64,000 nt of DNA, from the NCBI GenBank assembly GCA_007922195.1, contig ML681963.1:136392173-136456172 (forward strand). Reading direction: 5' to 3'. This stretch comes from Podocnemis expansa (Eukaryota; Chordata; Testudines; Podocnemididae). How positions within the stretch are numbered: the stretch's first letter is position 1; the number at the start of each line of letters is the position of its first letter. Below, in pieces: positions 1 through 10,892 of the stretch. The notes under the pieces are model-generated. The model was not told where the DNA came from. It saw only the letters and a program-made list of their open reading frames with translations, and searched no databases. A program made the position numbers and the translations under genes.

Positions 1-2040
1 CATGCACTAATTGCAAACAACAGGTTCCTTATTGAGATAGCTACTTAGAGTTGAATAAGATTAAATTGGTGAACTACAAGAAACTTTATGAGCTTCAGTT
101 AATGCTGACAAGTATAACTGAAATCATAGAAAAATCTATATACATAGTATAAAGTAAGTACAATTAAGTGGCTTTCTGCATTGTTTATAATTACAATCTT
201 ACACTGTGCACATCTATAACATTATGGAGACTAGAAGCAAAAAGATGGAAGAAAAAGTAAGCATAGATCACCACAAGGAGGCAGCACAGGGGCAGGCTTC
301 CTATCCAATTGTCCCAGGCAATTGTCCCAGTGTTCCAGGTAGGGATAGGATTGACAACTTTGTATATACTTTTTCCCATTCTACCCACATATACAAAATG
401 GGCTATACTTGATCCAGTCAAGTCTCAGCCCCTGATAGCTCTTTGGTATTTCAGGAAACCAACCCATTTTAGGGTTATGGTTGTCTGTAATTATGTTTTC
501 AAAAGTGAACATGACCATTTGCATCAGTGCCTTTCCCAATAGTTTTGATATGTCAATGTAGATTAGCTCTTATTGCAAAAAGCTCCTAAAATGATACCAT
601 TTGTTCATTTGTTGCTCACCTATTATCAGCCCACATTACTAAACTATACAAGATACATACTGCTTCATTTTATGACCCCCGTTATCATTTTACCTAAAAC
701 CATAAACCCTTCAAGATCAGGTTAGGGATGAACAGTCAACAAAGGCTTGCTTTTATAAAGTTTAGCAGAAAGTAGAAAGAAAGAAAGCAGAACTACATTC
801 ATATATTCTAAAGTTTAAATTCAGATAATTCAGTTGGGGGAAAAATGTTATAAATTCATGTTTTAGCAGTTTTCTGCATATCAGAGCTACATTTACAAAA
901 TGCTGATCCCAAGTCTCAAGGATGTATTATTTGTTTTATTAAATTACCTAAGGGTAACTACTGCACTCCACTACCAGAAAAGGCACATCATTTTTCAGCA
1001 CAGCATTTGCAAAAGACTACTGCAATGCTGACTAGAACTTTAATATCTGTTTCAGTGGCCTCTCCATTCCAGCAGTGCATTTCTACAGAGAAGCCTACAA
1101 ACACTGGGAAGAGGGGAGGGTGAGTTATATCTGGATTAAGCCAGCATTGATAATGAGGTGCTATTTAGAACCAAGACACCTCAGTGTTTCAGTCACTATA
1201 GCCTTCTTTGGGATACATCCTGAATCAACATTTTTCTGGGCTCATCTTTGTGTTCATCCTTCTCATCTAATTCCCGCAGAAACTATTTTCCTCAGGAACA
1301 GAAGGCACCAAGCAACTTTTGAAAGAGATCTTTCCTTTTTTGCTCCCCCTCCAGAAGACATTTTCACAGGCCACTGGATGAATAAGGCAGCAACAGCATC
1401 AAAGCAACAAAGAATTCTGGTGTTAACTCTGCATCTGTGTGCCAGCAGCATCTCTTCCTATCTTATCCTGCAAATACGGCTTTTTAAGGAATTGCAGGTG
1501 GTTTACTCACTGTGCATGATGCAAAGAGCGCAACTGTGTAACTATAGCAACAGCTACTGGGGAAAGCTCTTGCTTTTTATTGACAGACCTCAATATGCTT
1601 CAAATGCCCTTCATACAAAAATTTATACAAATAGAGAAACAGAAGATGAAACATTCTGAATACCAGAACAGAAAACACTGTAGAGACCTGCACTGTTGCA
1701 CATCACTTAAATACCTCTCCTGTTGTTGTTACGTGTTTACTGTAAAATGTTTACATAAAAATAGCATTTTGTAATTCATAATGTAAATCACCACAGCAAC
1801 TGAAATAGAAGATAATATACGGGCAATCTGCTTGTTTGATGCTTTAGAACATCTGTGTATTGAGATTCATGTAGAGATCTAATGATTTGAAGCTGAAGCT
1901 AGACAAATTCAGAAATAAGAGGCACATTTTTACTGTGAGAGTTAAGCAAGCATTGGAACTGGAGACAGGGGACATTTTACATCGCTTTTGGCTTTTAAAT
2001 CAAAACTGAATATTTTTCTAAAGGAGATGCTTAAGCTCAA
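1..2040. other. Unassigned AT-rich non-coding DNA
   Basis: I see no recognisable repeat or gene here. The longest open frame (1075-1659, plus) has no domain I recognise and reads through low-complexity stretches. A short segment at 1073-1119 is flanked by an acceptor-like ccattccag and a donor-like gtgagt, but its translation resembles nothing I know. The region is probably intronic or intergenic. Confidence 0.5.
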
Positions 2041-2384
2041 ACAGAAGTTAATGGCTTGATCCATAAATTACTTGGTGAGGTTCTGTGGGCTGTATTCATA
2101 GGCAGTCCTAGTTATGGGAGCAGCCTGGGCATTTGTCCCAGACCCCAAGCTGGGAGAGGGCCCTGCCCATGGGGGCAGAGTGGCATGACCAGGGTCAGCA
2201 GTGGGACCAGGATTGCCGGCAGGATCCACAACAGAGCCAGTTGTGGTGCTGAGGGGCTACTGGCAAGATGGGGGGGGGGGACGGTACGCGAAGTCTAGGA
2301 TGGGGCACCCCCTACCCAGTGTAAAGGGGCTTCATCCTTGACTTTTGCCCACAGTCCTAGATTCACTAAGACTGCCCCTGTATT

Positions 2385-2445
2385 ACGAAGAAGGTGAGAC
2401 TAGATGATCACAATGGTCCCTTCTGGTCATATAATCAACAATTCT
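2385..2445 (+). mobile_element. Old CR1-type 3' tail
   Basis: The segment contains the CR1 3'-end signature in diverged form: gagactagatgatcac followed by aatggtcccttctggtca. Younger CR1 copies in this window end with ggactagatgacct...ggtcccttccaaccctatga, so this looks like an older subfamily. No coding part is attached. The GC-richer DNA just upstream (2090-2330), with a G run at 2270-2280, is unassigned. Confidence 0.5.
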
Positions 2446-3535
2446 ATTAAGTTATATCCTACATAATCGTGACACTTGATCAGCACTTACATCCTATCCA
2501 GTAGCATGCAGTGTTCAATCAGCAGCAATACATATGCATCAATATTTGACTATCCTGAAATGTCTTATCTGGTTGCAAATATCCTGGGTACCAGAAAACT
2601 GAAATTCTTCATGTTATGCCTGAAAATGCCACTTCTGAGAGGCAGCATTTCCAATGCTGAGATCTGCAGTATCAGAAAAGTAACACTTACCAATGTCACC
2701 ATTTATAACTGCTTTTTGCCTCATTACTGAAGTATTTCCCATCTTCGCTGCACTTCATATAGTAGTAAGGCAACTGTAAAAATACCATTAATGACCACTG
2801 TACTGGAAACTATTGCTGTTAAGATGATGATGTCACTGATGAAGTCATTTGCAACCCAACTGAGCAGTCACATTAAAAATACAGTTCCTCAGTTTTCATA
2901 TTTTTTCAGTCATGCTCCCATGATTTTCTGCCTCTAAAACCATAAATGATTGAAAGAACAAACTATTTTTCTTCTTCTAAGGAAATCAACGTAAAATTAG
3001 TAACAAGACTTATTTTTCATAGGAAAAAAATTTTTCTTGCTGTTTAAATTTAGTTCATTTTCATTTCATGCTGCATAATTTAAGGCACAGAGCAAGATAC
3101 TGAACTGTTAACATAGTTCTGAATCTAATACCCTTGAAGTACATGATGCAAGCTAGGTTGCCTCAAAAGGATGAAAATTTTGTGTTGCTATAGAAACAGA
3201 AAGGCAAGTCTTTAGGTTATTCATCCCTGAAGAGCTGCCCTGCCACTATCTTTAAAGGCTGCTAATAAAATTTTAATCAATGATGAGAATAAAATGAATT
3301 TCCACCTACTGTTTGACACCATAATCCTAGTTCAGATATTGTCAAGCTCTTCTAATGCTTGCAATATCCAACAATGCCCCATAACATTAAAAATAAATTT
3401 ATACACAAATGAAAACTGTCAACATTCACTAATCTATTTCAGCTACTAAAATGATTATTCCACTCAACAACAGACACCAGCTCGTGATACAAAATCTTGT
3501 GCAGGCAGTAATATGCTTTTTAAATGAATTAGCCC
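2446..3535. other. Unassigned AT-rich non-coding DNA
   Basis: I see no gene, tandem array or recognisable mobile element. Short open frames on either strand have no recognisable composition or motif. Confidence 0.5.
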
Positions 3536-3546
3536 GATGAATAGAC

Positions 3547-3669
3547 AAGTTCCAAAAGGGCAGCCACGTTAATCTAGTTCAGTAAAACAAAGAGTTCTGT
3601 GGCACTTAAAGACTAACAAATTATTTATTGCATGAGTCTTTGTGGGAGAAAATCCCACTTTGTCAACCT
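3547..3669 (-). mobile_element. Penelope-like element 3' tail (short copy)
   Basis: A 123-bp insertion contains the PLE tail blocks in order: ccaaaagggcagcc, agtctagttcag-like sequence, tctgtggcacttaaagacta, atttattgcatgag and gggagaaaatcccactttg. The same tail adjoins the GIY-YIG coding fragment near 12.4-13.4 kb, which is how the family was assigned. It is flanked by an imperfect 11-bp direct repeat, gatgaatagac at 3536-3546 and gatgtatagac at 3670-3680 (10 of 11 identical), interpreted as the target-site duplication. Only the extreme 3' end was inserted, a 5' truncation typical of target-primed retroelements. Confidence 0.8.
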
Positions 3670-3680
3670 GATGTATAGAC

Positions 3681-4862
3681 CTCCCCCCAAAATCCAAAAT
3701 TATTACTCGTTTAAGTTTTATCAACTTGTGATGCACCAGTTTGGACTGCAGCAATTAACCAGTGCCAGAGCTTGTTCAGGAATTAAATTAGCCACTGATT
3801 ACTTTAATTCTACATTATTTCCTAGAAGTGATGGTTTCAGTCTAAACTTGATTTATCCCTACATGGATTTCCAAATCTTGTAAGATTTACTATGTAATCA
3901 GGCATATTTGAACACCAAACAGGCCAAAGTCTCTGTTGGTAAAACTCCACTGACTTCAACTCAATAACAGGAGCAGAGAATTTGGCCCAAAAATGTAGTG
4001 TTTAGTCATTTGTAAAGTTAACTGTGTGTCAGTGCACCTACTTCTTATCATACTGGGAAATCAACCAGCAAGCCTTTGTTAAACCCATTTACTAAATACC
4101 TATTTGTAGAATTGGCCTATTTTTATACTTAAACACACCCCATTTGGGGTGGAATAGATTACCTTGTATGTTAATAAATGTAATCATTTGTTTTGTGTTA
4201 TTGATCAGATAACCACAAAACAAAGCTGAAGAGATCTGGCATCTATAATGCTAATAATAAGCTATATGCCCTATGGTATGTACTCATGTATTATAAACCA
4301 TTCTGTATTTCACTCACTTTCCCTCAGCGTATACCACTTTCATTAGCATCTACTTCCCTTTGCTTGAAAACACCCAATGTAATAATGTAGTGGCACATTC
4401 CAAGGAGATAACTAACTCCCATTCTAACCAACCATGGTTCTTTACAGCACTAAGATCTCCTAGGTAGAAATATTTAAAAACATGGACAAATTCTAAACAC
4501 CTAAAGGTTTAGTTAATGACCAACCAACACCACCAAGAAAATTTCTCAAACATGAAAAAGGACACATTTAACTGATTTCCACTTTATTCTCCCACGGTAT
4601 GCAACCATTTAAAAAGTTCTGTAGGGTGGACCAACCAATGTTAGAATGGGGTAAATATGTATTGTTACATTTGCAGTTAAGGAGTTTTATGCCTTTACAA
4701 GAAGAACATCAAGTTTACTCAAGGAGGAAAAAAAGTTCCTATTCCCTTCCTTAATGTAATGCACACTCATGCACAGACTGGTGAACCAGAGGTAATGCTA
4801 GTCACTATACATACGTTGCCTTAGGAAGATTTATCTTTTTAAACTTGCTTTTTAACACGGGT
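3681..4862. other. Unassigned AT-rich non-coding DNA
   Basis: I see no gene or identifiable repeat. Composition matches the neighbouring AT-rich DNA. Confidence 0.5.
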
Positions 4863-4936
4863 GCACTGAAAATTTTCCATCAAAACTGTTTGTTCATAGA
4901 AAATTGGCTTTTCAACCAAAAAAAAAAAAAAAAAAT
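4863..4936. repeat. A/T-rich interspersed repeat ending in poly-A
   Basis: The stretch gaaaattttccatcaaaact followed by gaaaattggcttttcaacc and about 19 A residues resembles two longer A/T-rich segments at 7806-8012 and 24680-24975. They share the words gaaaattttcc, tcagtcaaaatattt-like strings and aaccagctcttat-like ends. The family is not identified, and low complexity limits confidence. Confidence 0.35.
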
Positions 4937-5229
4937 CAAAGAATGGTCTTGTCACAGGATAACACTGGGCTCTATAAGAAGGAACAGGTGCAGTGCACCT
5001 GTGTCTAGTCACAGATGATTATAATTAGGTTTACAAGAGGGCACATTAGCCTAGAAGGAAGACAGAGCTGGTGAATGAGGGTTGCTTTAGAGTATTGGAT
5101 CCTGGGAGAAGGGTGAATGCAGAGGGAGTGACAGAGGAAGGTGCCTACTGTCTCTAAGCTGGAGAGCTGAAGCCAAGGGCTGTAGAGTGTTGAATGCCAG
5201 GGAGAAGCAGAGAGGCTTACCCACTAATA
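4937..5229. other. Unassigned segment
   Basis: The purine-rich sequence includes a small palindrome, caggtgcagtgcacctg, at 4986-5002. It could be part of an old LTR or DNA transposon, but I see no termini that prove it. Confidence 0.3.
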
Positions 5230-5549
5230 TGGGGGTTGGCAAACCAAAAGATAAGAACCACAAGTTTTAAAAACTCCTTCAGTAACCAAGTGTTTTGAGA
5301 GCTGCAATGGGTGTAGCCTCCTGGTGGAGGGAGCTGGGCCTGGTTACCTGCTGCAAGATCTCCTAGTGCTGAGTGAGCCTGGAATCAGTAGTGGGCCCCC
5401 AGCATGGTCCTCTGGTAGCAGAGAGAAGCCCACAGCCTGGCACAGGCTACTCACAGGGTCCTCAGCAGTGTGAGGCTGAGAGCCTAGAGCCACAAGAGGG
5501 CAGCCAAAGAGCCACATGTGGCTCTGGAGTTGCAAGTTGCAGAACCCTG
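5230..5549 (-). mobile_element. hAT-like MITE, copy 1 (about 320 bp)
   Basis: This segment aligns in reverse complement along its whole length with 27747-28074. Shared landmarks are the cagggttctgcaac / cagggatctaccac start, gccacatgtggctctttggctgcc, ctgtgccaggctstgg, cccagctccct, aacacttggttactgaagga and a terminal ccaaccccc block. The ends form rough inverted termini (cagggttctgcaac against tgggggttggcaaac). The imperfect 8-bp direct repeats cactaata (5222-5229) and cactaact (5550-5557) fit a hAT-size duplication. No transposase is encoded, so it would depend on a partner in trans. Confidence 0.65.
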
Positions 5550-5557
5550 CACTAACT

Positions 5558-6284
5558 TCTCCACACCTGACAGCTGGACACAGAGGCATAGTGAGAAGAC
5601 CAGTGGAGAGTGAAGGATACTCCCTTAGTGAGGATGATCTCCCAGGAGAGAGGCTGTGGGGAGTCCTACTCTGGAAACAGGGTCACACTCCTGGATGGAT
5701 TTTGAAGCTGTCCTTGAGGAAGGCAAACTCCCTCCCTCCTCCCCCCTGCCCAGCTCCCAGGCCCACCCAAGGTCCCACCCCCAGGCCACTTCCCCTACTC
5801 CTCACCGCAGTCGCTGCCTTAGTCTCTAGCTGACTTCTTACCCCTCCCTTTCTTTCCCCCACCCTCACGTATCCTCCCCACCCCCCTTCCTAGCATGAGA
5901 GGCAGGTGCCTATGTGCCTATCCAAAGGCAGGAACTGGGTCAGCATGGGTTTGGGGCTGCTGTAGGATGACTCACTCAGTAGCCTGCTCCTCCCACCCAG
6001 CTGACTGGGGCAGTGACTGATCCAAGTGTTGGGAGGAACATTAAACAGGCCCCTCCCCCAGAAGCTTGGGAGAGACACAGGAAGTTTGGGCAGGAGGAAG
6101 GAGGAGTGCAGACAGCCTCAGTGGAAGGAGGAGTCCCATAAAATCCCAGTCTCCTGTGATCCAGATGGAGTGCACGTGAATGAAAGGTTAATTGTGGAAA
6201 CAGTTTGCAAACCACCTAACTAAAAACAAGGAAGTAAACTCCACAGTACTTTGAGACAGGCAAGTATTATCACTGTTTTTCAAA
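5558..6284. other. Unassigned GC-richer segment with a pyrimidine tract
   Basis: The segment holds a long C/T-rich stretch (about 5735-5895) and no recognisable gene. Overlapping open frames in several registers are what such biased sequence produces by chance. Confidence 0.4.
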
Positions 6285-7035
6285 GGCAGCTTTTGGGATA
6301 GGCAAAGCAGGCGGCTGCCCAGGGCCCCGAGCATTAAGGAGCCCTGTAGCAGTTGCCTGCTTTGTCTAACCTACCACTCCTGGGGTATAGATGAGCAAGG
6401 CCCACGAACCGCTGGGGCCAGAAGTTGTGCCGTGCACCCTGCCTACCCCCAGCTGTCCATGCCTTCCCAAGGGATAGAAAGGGCCAGCACAGAGCTGCAG
6501 CGTGCAGGGGCAGGAGCCTGGAGCAGCCCACTCCGAAGAGTTCGGGTTGCTTCACCCCCAGCCACCCGAGGACTGAACAGAGGCCTCCTCACCCCTAGGC
6601 CCTGGATTGTGCCCGTTCAGCCATGGGGTGGCTGGGGGCAAAATGGCCTAACCTCTTCGGAGTGGGCTGCTTCAATGTCCCGCCCCTGCATGCTGCAGCT
6701 CTGTGCTGGCCCTTTCCATGCCCTGAGGAGGCATGGCCAGCTGGGGATAAGTGGGGAGCACTGCTCCACCCCTCCAGTGGAGCAGAGAGAAGGGAGATCA
6801 GGTGGCACAGCCTCTGGCCCCGGAAGCCTGCAGCCCCCCTGGGAGCACTAGGTTCCACTGCACTTTCTCTTGGACAGGGGGTGGTGGAAAGCCAGGGGTA
6901 CAGAGGGAGTTGGAAAAGGGGGGGGTGCAATTTGGGCTGCTGGGGGACAGGGACAGGGTGAAGGCAACAGTAGGGCCTAAGGGGGCCCCACGGTGGTGCT
7001 TTGCCTAGGTCCCCCAATTACCTAAGGCCACCTTT
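6285..7035. mobile_element. GC-rich palindromic DNA-transposon-like element
   Basis: The outer ends are inverted relative to each other: gggataggcaaagcaggcgg near 6296 and, on the other strand, gggggacctaggcaaagca near 7013. Both lead into GGGCCCC. Inside is a large imperfect inverted repeat with arms at about 6449-6588 and 6613-6751. The arms share ccccagctg, catgcc, aaagggccagcacagagctg, gcatgcaggggc, agcagcccactccgaagag and ccccagccacc, with only about 25 bp between them. No transposase is visible and flanking duplications are not clear. A non-autonomous hAT-like element is the best guess. Confidence 0.5.
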
Positions 7036-7045
7036 GCTGTTTTTG

Positions 7046-7170
7046 AACATGTTAGTCTAGTTCAGCAAAAGAAGAGAGGAGTCTTGTGGCAATTCAAAGA
7101 CTAATAAACTAACAAAAATAAATGTGTTAGTCTTTAAAGTGCCACAAGACTCCTCTTTTGTTTTTCAGCT
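7046..7170 (-). mobile_element. Hairpin (inverted-dimer) PLE tail
   Basis: The left arm reads gttagtctagttcagcaaaa, gaggagtcttgtggca and caaagacta, as in a minus-strand PLE tail. After a short A/T loop the right arm reads back ttagtctttaaagtgcca, caagactcctcttttg in reverse complement. Both arms carry gtcttgtgg where the common tail has gtcctgtgg, suggesting one arm was copied from the other or both from one template. Only the left arm has the part next to the 3' terminus, and the terminal ccaaagggg block itself is missing. Confidence 0.7.
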
Positions 7171-7805
7171 AGGCAGTGAAATTCAAACTTGAGACTTGAC
7201 TGGAGAAGATGCTTCCTTAGTTTTGCTAAGAAGGCTGATGGCAGTATGACATTGTCTAAGGGCATGGCATGCTGAGCTTTATATGATCCATGCAGGTAGC
7301 TTTCCCAGCAGCTGTGAGAACCAGACTGCATAAAGCATAAAAACTTTCATCCCAACAGCACAGAGGGCAGGTGGCAGGGAAAGAGGCGGGGCCACCACAG
7401 CCAATTAGGGAAGGCCTTGCCTCTGTGTGCCTTCAATAAACTCTACACAGACATACTGCATCTGGAAAATTGTCCTACAAGAGGGACAGAAGAGGACCGA
7501 TAGAATCTCAGTGTGGCAAAAGATGGTCTTGAGTGGTAGGTGGGGCATCCAGGGATGAGCTGCCTTGGAGTTCTAATGATTACCTGAACCAAGGCAACAA
7601 ATGGACTGTGTGTTGGAACTTGTATACTGGACCCCTTGCACAATGCTTTCTGAATGAACCCACCCTAAAGAGGGATATTATAGAGACCAGGGAGCTTGGT
7701 GTAGAGTGTGAGTTACCTGAAAGGAGGAACTAGAGCAGGCATCTTAGTCATCCTGCAGCCTGCAACAGGAGAGCCCCTAAGGTAGAGTTGTGCTACTACA
7801 GGTCT
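7171..7805. other. Unassigned non-coding DNA
   Basis: I see no recognisable coding sequence or repeat. Confidence 0.45.
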
Positions 7806-8012
7806 CCTTTCCACAGAAAAAATATTTCATTTTATTGCATTTTAAATAAAACCACTCCAAAATGAAAGATTTTTGGTTCTTCAGTCAAAATATTTGGTTT
7901 TCATATTTCATCATTGTGCACAGAAAACTTTGGGGGAAAAAAGGAAGGGGAATAGTTTGTTGATGGGGGGGGGGGAGGAACCAAGAAAACCATTGTTTTA
8001 ACCAGCTCTTAT
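7806..8012. repeat. A/T-rich interspersed repeat with a G run
   Basis: The segment shows aaaaatatttcattttatt, cttcagtcaaaatatttgg and aaccagctcttat words also seen around 4863-4936 and 24680-24975. A run of about 12 G residues sits at 7966-7977. No coding potential; the family is not identified. Confidence 0.35.
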
Positions 8013-9678
8013 TTTTAACGTCTCCCCTCTCACCATTATGCACTTATCATTGTGGTACTAAAGAGAGTATTTACCTACACATGAACTTAAACTTACTCCT
8101 TTCACTGGAAGTTTTTAGAAGACATCTACCCATATCACAAACCCTCACCACCAGATATTGGCATTAATAGCCATCTTCTGTTAGGGCAGATCATATACTG
8201 GGATATCAGATCAGGATTAAGATGCATTAGCTGTCCGTCTGCATTACTTCTACCACAGATATGTTAAAAAGGCCATCATTTAAAAATAAATTAACTACAA
8301 TTAGCCACATTCATCCCCAGATGAAGGTGTAACCCCAAATCCTGTATTTTATAAACTAAACAAATTCCTTTACCTCTTCAGGCATGAAAATTTGCAGAAT
8401 TACAGACCCCCATGGCTCAGTGGATTCATGGTGTATGACTCTACCCCTGGGATATTTTAAGGAAACCTTCAGTGCTGGCTGCCAAATCCATTTTCATATG
8501 GTCCCCCTCCCTTATCCTGTTCTGTCACTCCCAGCAGCTGCAAATCAGGCACCATTTTCCACTCATCAAATCAGTGCTTCAAGGAGCAGCAGCAGCGGCA
8601 GCTGCTTTCATCAGAATATCTTCTAGCCTCAACAGGCTATTTGTATGAAAAGCACAGTTAGAGAGTTTCATGGTGATATTTGGAGCATTCACTCTTTCTA
8701 CTCAATATCTCCTCCCAGCCACACATTTTATTCACCCCTGAAGAACAGAGTTTCCTGGGAAACTCTATTCTCATTAGTCCTGCTGATTTTACTATCTCAA
8801 GGTCTCTTCCTGACTCCTCCTAATGTCAGTTCCTCTTTCCTCACTGATCATATTTCAAACCAAATCTATATCTGTCATCAGCATACACCCCAATCTGGAG
8901 TATTTCTAATGCCTGTCACGATAAATTCTACCAATGTTGGGAAAGGGATTAGATTACTGTATCTCCCCTAACCTTCCCTCTTTAAATGGGCAAATCTTTG
9001 AACACCATCCTCCCAGAATACTGTCCAGGGAATAGAATGTGACTTTCATACTGATTCACTGCTGATAATCATTCTGTTTCCTTGTGGCTAACACATCTCT
9101 CACCCATTTTTACCTGGTCCCCTCCTGAGAATTTAGGACTAAAATGAAAAAAATCTGGCATTGCACTTGGGATTCACAAAGGAGATTGGGACTCGTGAAT
9201 TAATAGGAAAATAGAGGCAATCTTTACCAACATGAGCACCAAAACTATCCTCTTACCTCTCAACTGGGCAGTCTGTCCATTGGCTGTTCATTAACATGGT
9301 CCCAGCGCACCCCTACAAAGCCACGCAAGCAATTCTGTCTTGCACAGAGACAGGGAGTGTGGATCTGAGGCGTTAAGACTGTATGTTAACCTGTATGTTA
9401 GGTTAGCCATTGAGTCCAACAAAATGCATCATTATAAAATGGTGCTCCTAAATTGGAACCTTTTACATCTGGAGTTAAATCACCTAGAGGTTGGAGAGTA
9501 TCAGGGTCTTTCCACCTGGAAATGCAAATCTTTTATTAGGAGCAGCTTTCAACTCTTATGCTTCAAGGTATGCCCAACACTATCTGTCTAGGGTTAGGAA
9601 GAAAATTCCTTTATGGATAGGTTATTACATTACTGTTCACAGTGGGATTCCTTGAACTTCCTCTGAAGCATGTGATAC
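8013..9678. other. Unassigned non-coding DNA
   Basis: I see no gene or known element. A short agcagcagcggcagc run sits near 8586-8600. The open frame at 8645-8971 has no recognisable domain. Confidence 0.45.
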
Positions 9679-9688
9679 TAGCAACTGT

Positions 9689-9831
9689 AAGTTCTCCCAT
9701 CTTCAAAGAATCTGATGAAGTGGGATTTTCTTCCATGAAAGCTTATGCAGTAAATAAATTTGTTAGTCTTTAAGTGCCACAGAACTCCTTGTTTTGCTAA
9801 ACTAGACTAACACAGCTGCTTCTCTGGAACT
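9689..9831 (+). mobile_element. Penelope-like element 3' tail (short copy)
   Basis: In plus orientation the tail reads tctgatgaagtgggatttt, tttgttagtctttaagtgcc, acagaactccttgttttgct and aactagactaacacagctgc. It is bounded by a perfect 10-bp direct repeat, tagcaactgt, at 9679-9688 and 9832-9841, a clear target-site duplication. It is 5' truncated to the tail and has no inverted arm. Confidence 0.82.
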
Positions 9832-9841
9832 TAGCAACTGT

Positions 9842-10890
9842 CAGAGAGAGTACTGAGTGACCAGTCTGGTAATTCCTGTATGTGTGGTACTGCAGGTCTC
9901 TGCCATGTTTTCCTTTAAGATGAGCCCTTAAGTCTTTCTCTCCAGCTCTCATCCAGAGCTTTCCCACAGTCAGAAATCCTCCCTCCTGCATTGCAGAGTG
10001 CCTTATCATGCCTATCCTAAAAAATCCTATAAAGTTATCCATTTTCTAAGTGATGTGCACATAAGAACTAGCTTATTTCCAAAGAGATTTTTTAAAAAAA
10101 TGCAAGAAGGCCTCTGTGACAGTCATGGCAATTTCCTGCAATATCCTGGAGAAACTTTATTGAATTAAATTAAACTTTACTATGTTAAGTTTAGGTACCT
10201 TTGGAGCCCACTATATTAAAAATGCAATATGTATGGATTATTGTAAGGTCGTATGCAACTTTTGTGGGAGGAGACATGGCCATTATAAACCTTTGGAAGT
10301 TTCAAACAACTAATTTAAACCATGTGCCAGGCAAACAACATTAAGTGGGATTCCTAGGAAATCCCTGGGAATTCAAATTAACAGCTCTGGTTATGCAATG
10401 ATCCAAACTTTTGAAGCTTCACTGAGGAGAGAACCATTTTCTGGTGGATTACCTAGTTACAATCTCGGCAGACCAAAGTCCTAAACCATATAAAAACTGA
10501 CTCACGTATTCATGAAGATACTTGTTCTCAGTCAAAAGCTGTTGCTTACTGGTGACCACACCAAAAAAGAAAAGAAAAAAACAGATGGTTTTAAAAGCTT
10601 GCTCATGTCCCAGAGCCCTTGTCGGGGTGATCTCTGGTATCCTCGTTAGCATGTGTTTGGGTTCTTCTATTGTTTTTACATGTTTTCTCTGTAGTGTTTT
10701 CACCTTAAGAATAAATGCACTTGCTTGGAAAGGGCTGTGTGATACGTAATACCTAAGTGCGGTTATGCTGTATACAGCCTCAAAGGCTAAAGCAAAATAA
10801 AGCAGGCCTGCTTGGGAAGTCTAACTTGCTGGAGAATTCATAGCTTAGGAAGGGAACTGCGCAACCTGGAAAAATTCTGGGAGGAAGGAC
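9842..10890. other. Unassigned non-coding DNA
   Basis: I see no recognisable gene, RNA or repeat up to the start of the CR1 3' end at 10895. Confidence 0.45.
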
Positions 10891-10892
10891 TG

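Noticed and set aside
1073..1659. Plus-strand open frame of 194 codons and a possible 47-bp exon with acceptor and gtgagt donor
   Set aside because: The translation has no recognisable domain and mixed composition. The acceptor/donor pair is short and such pairs are common by chance in AT-rich DNA.
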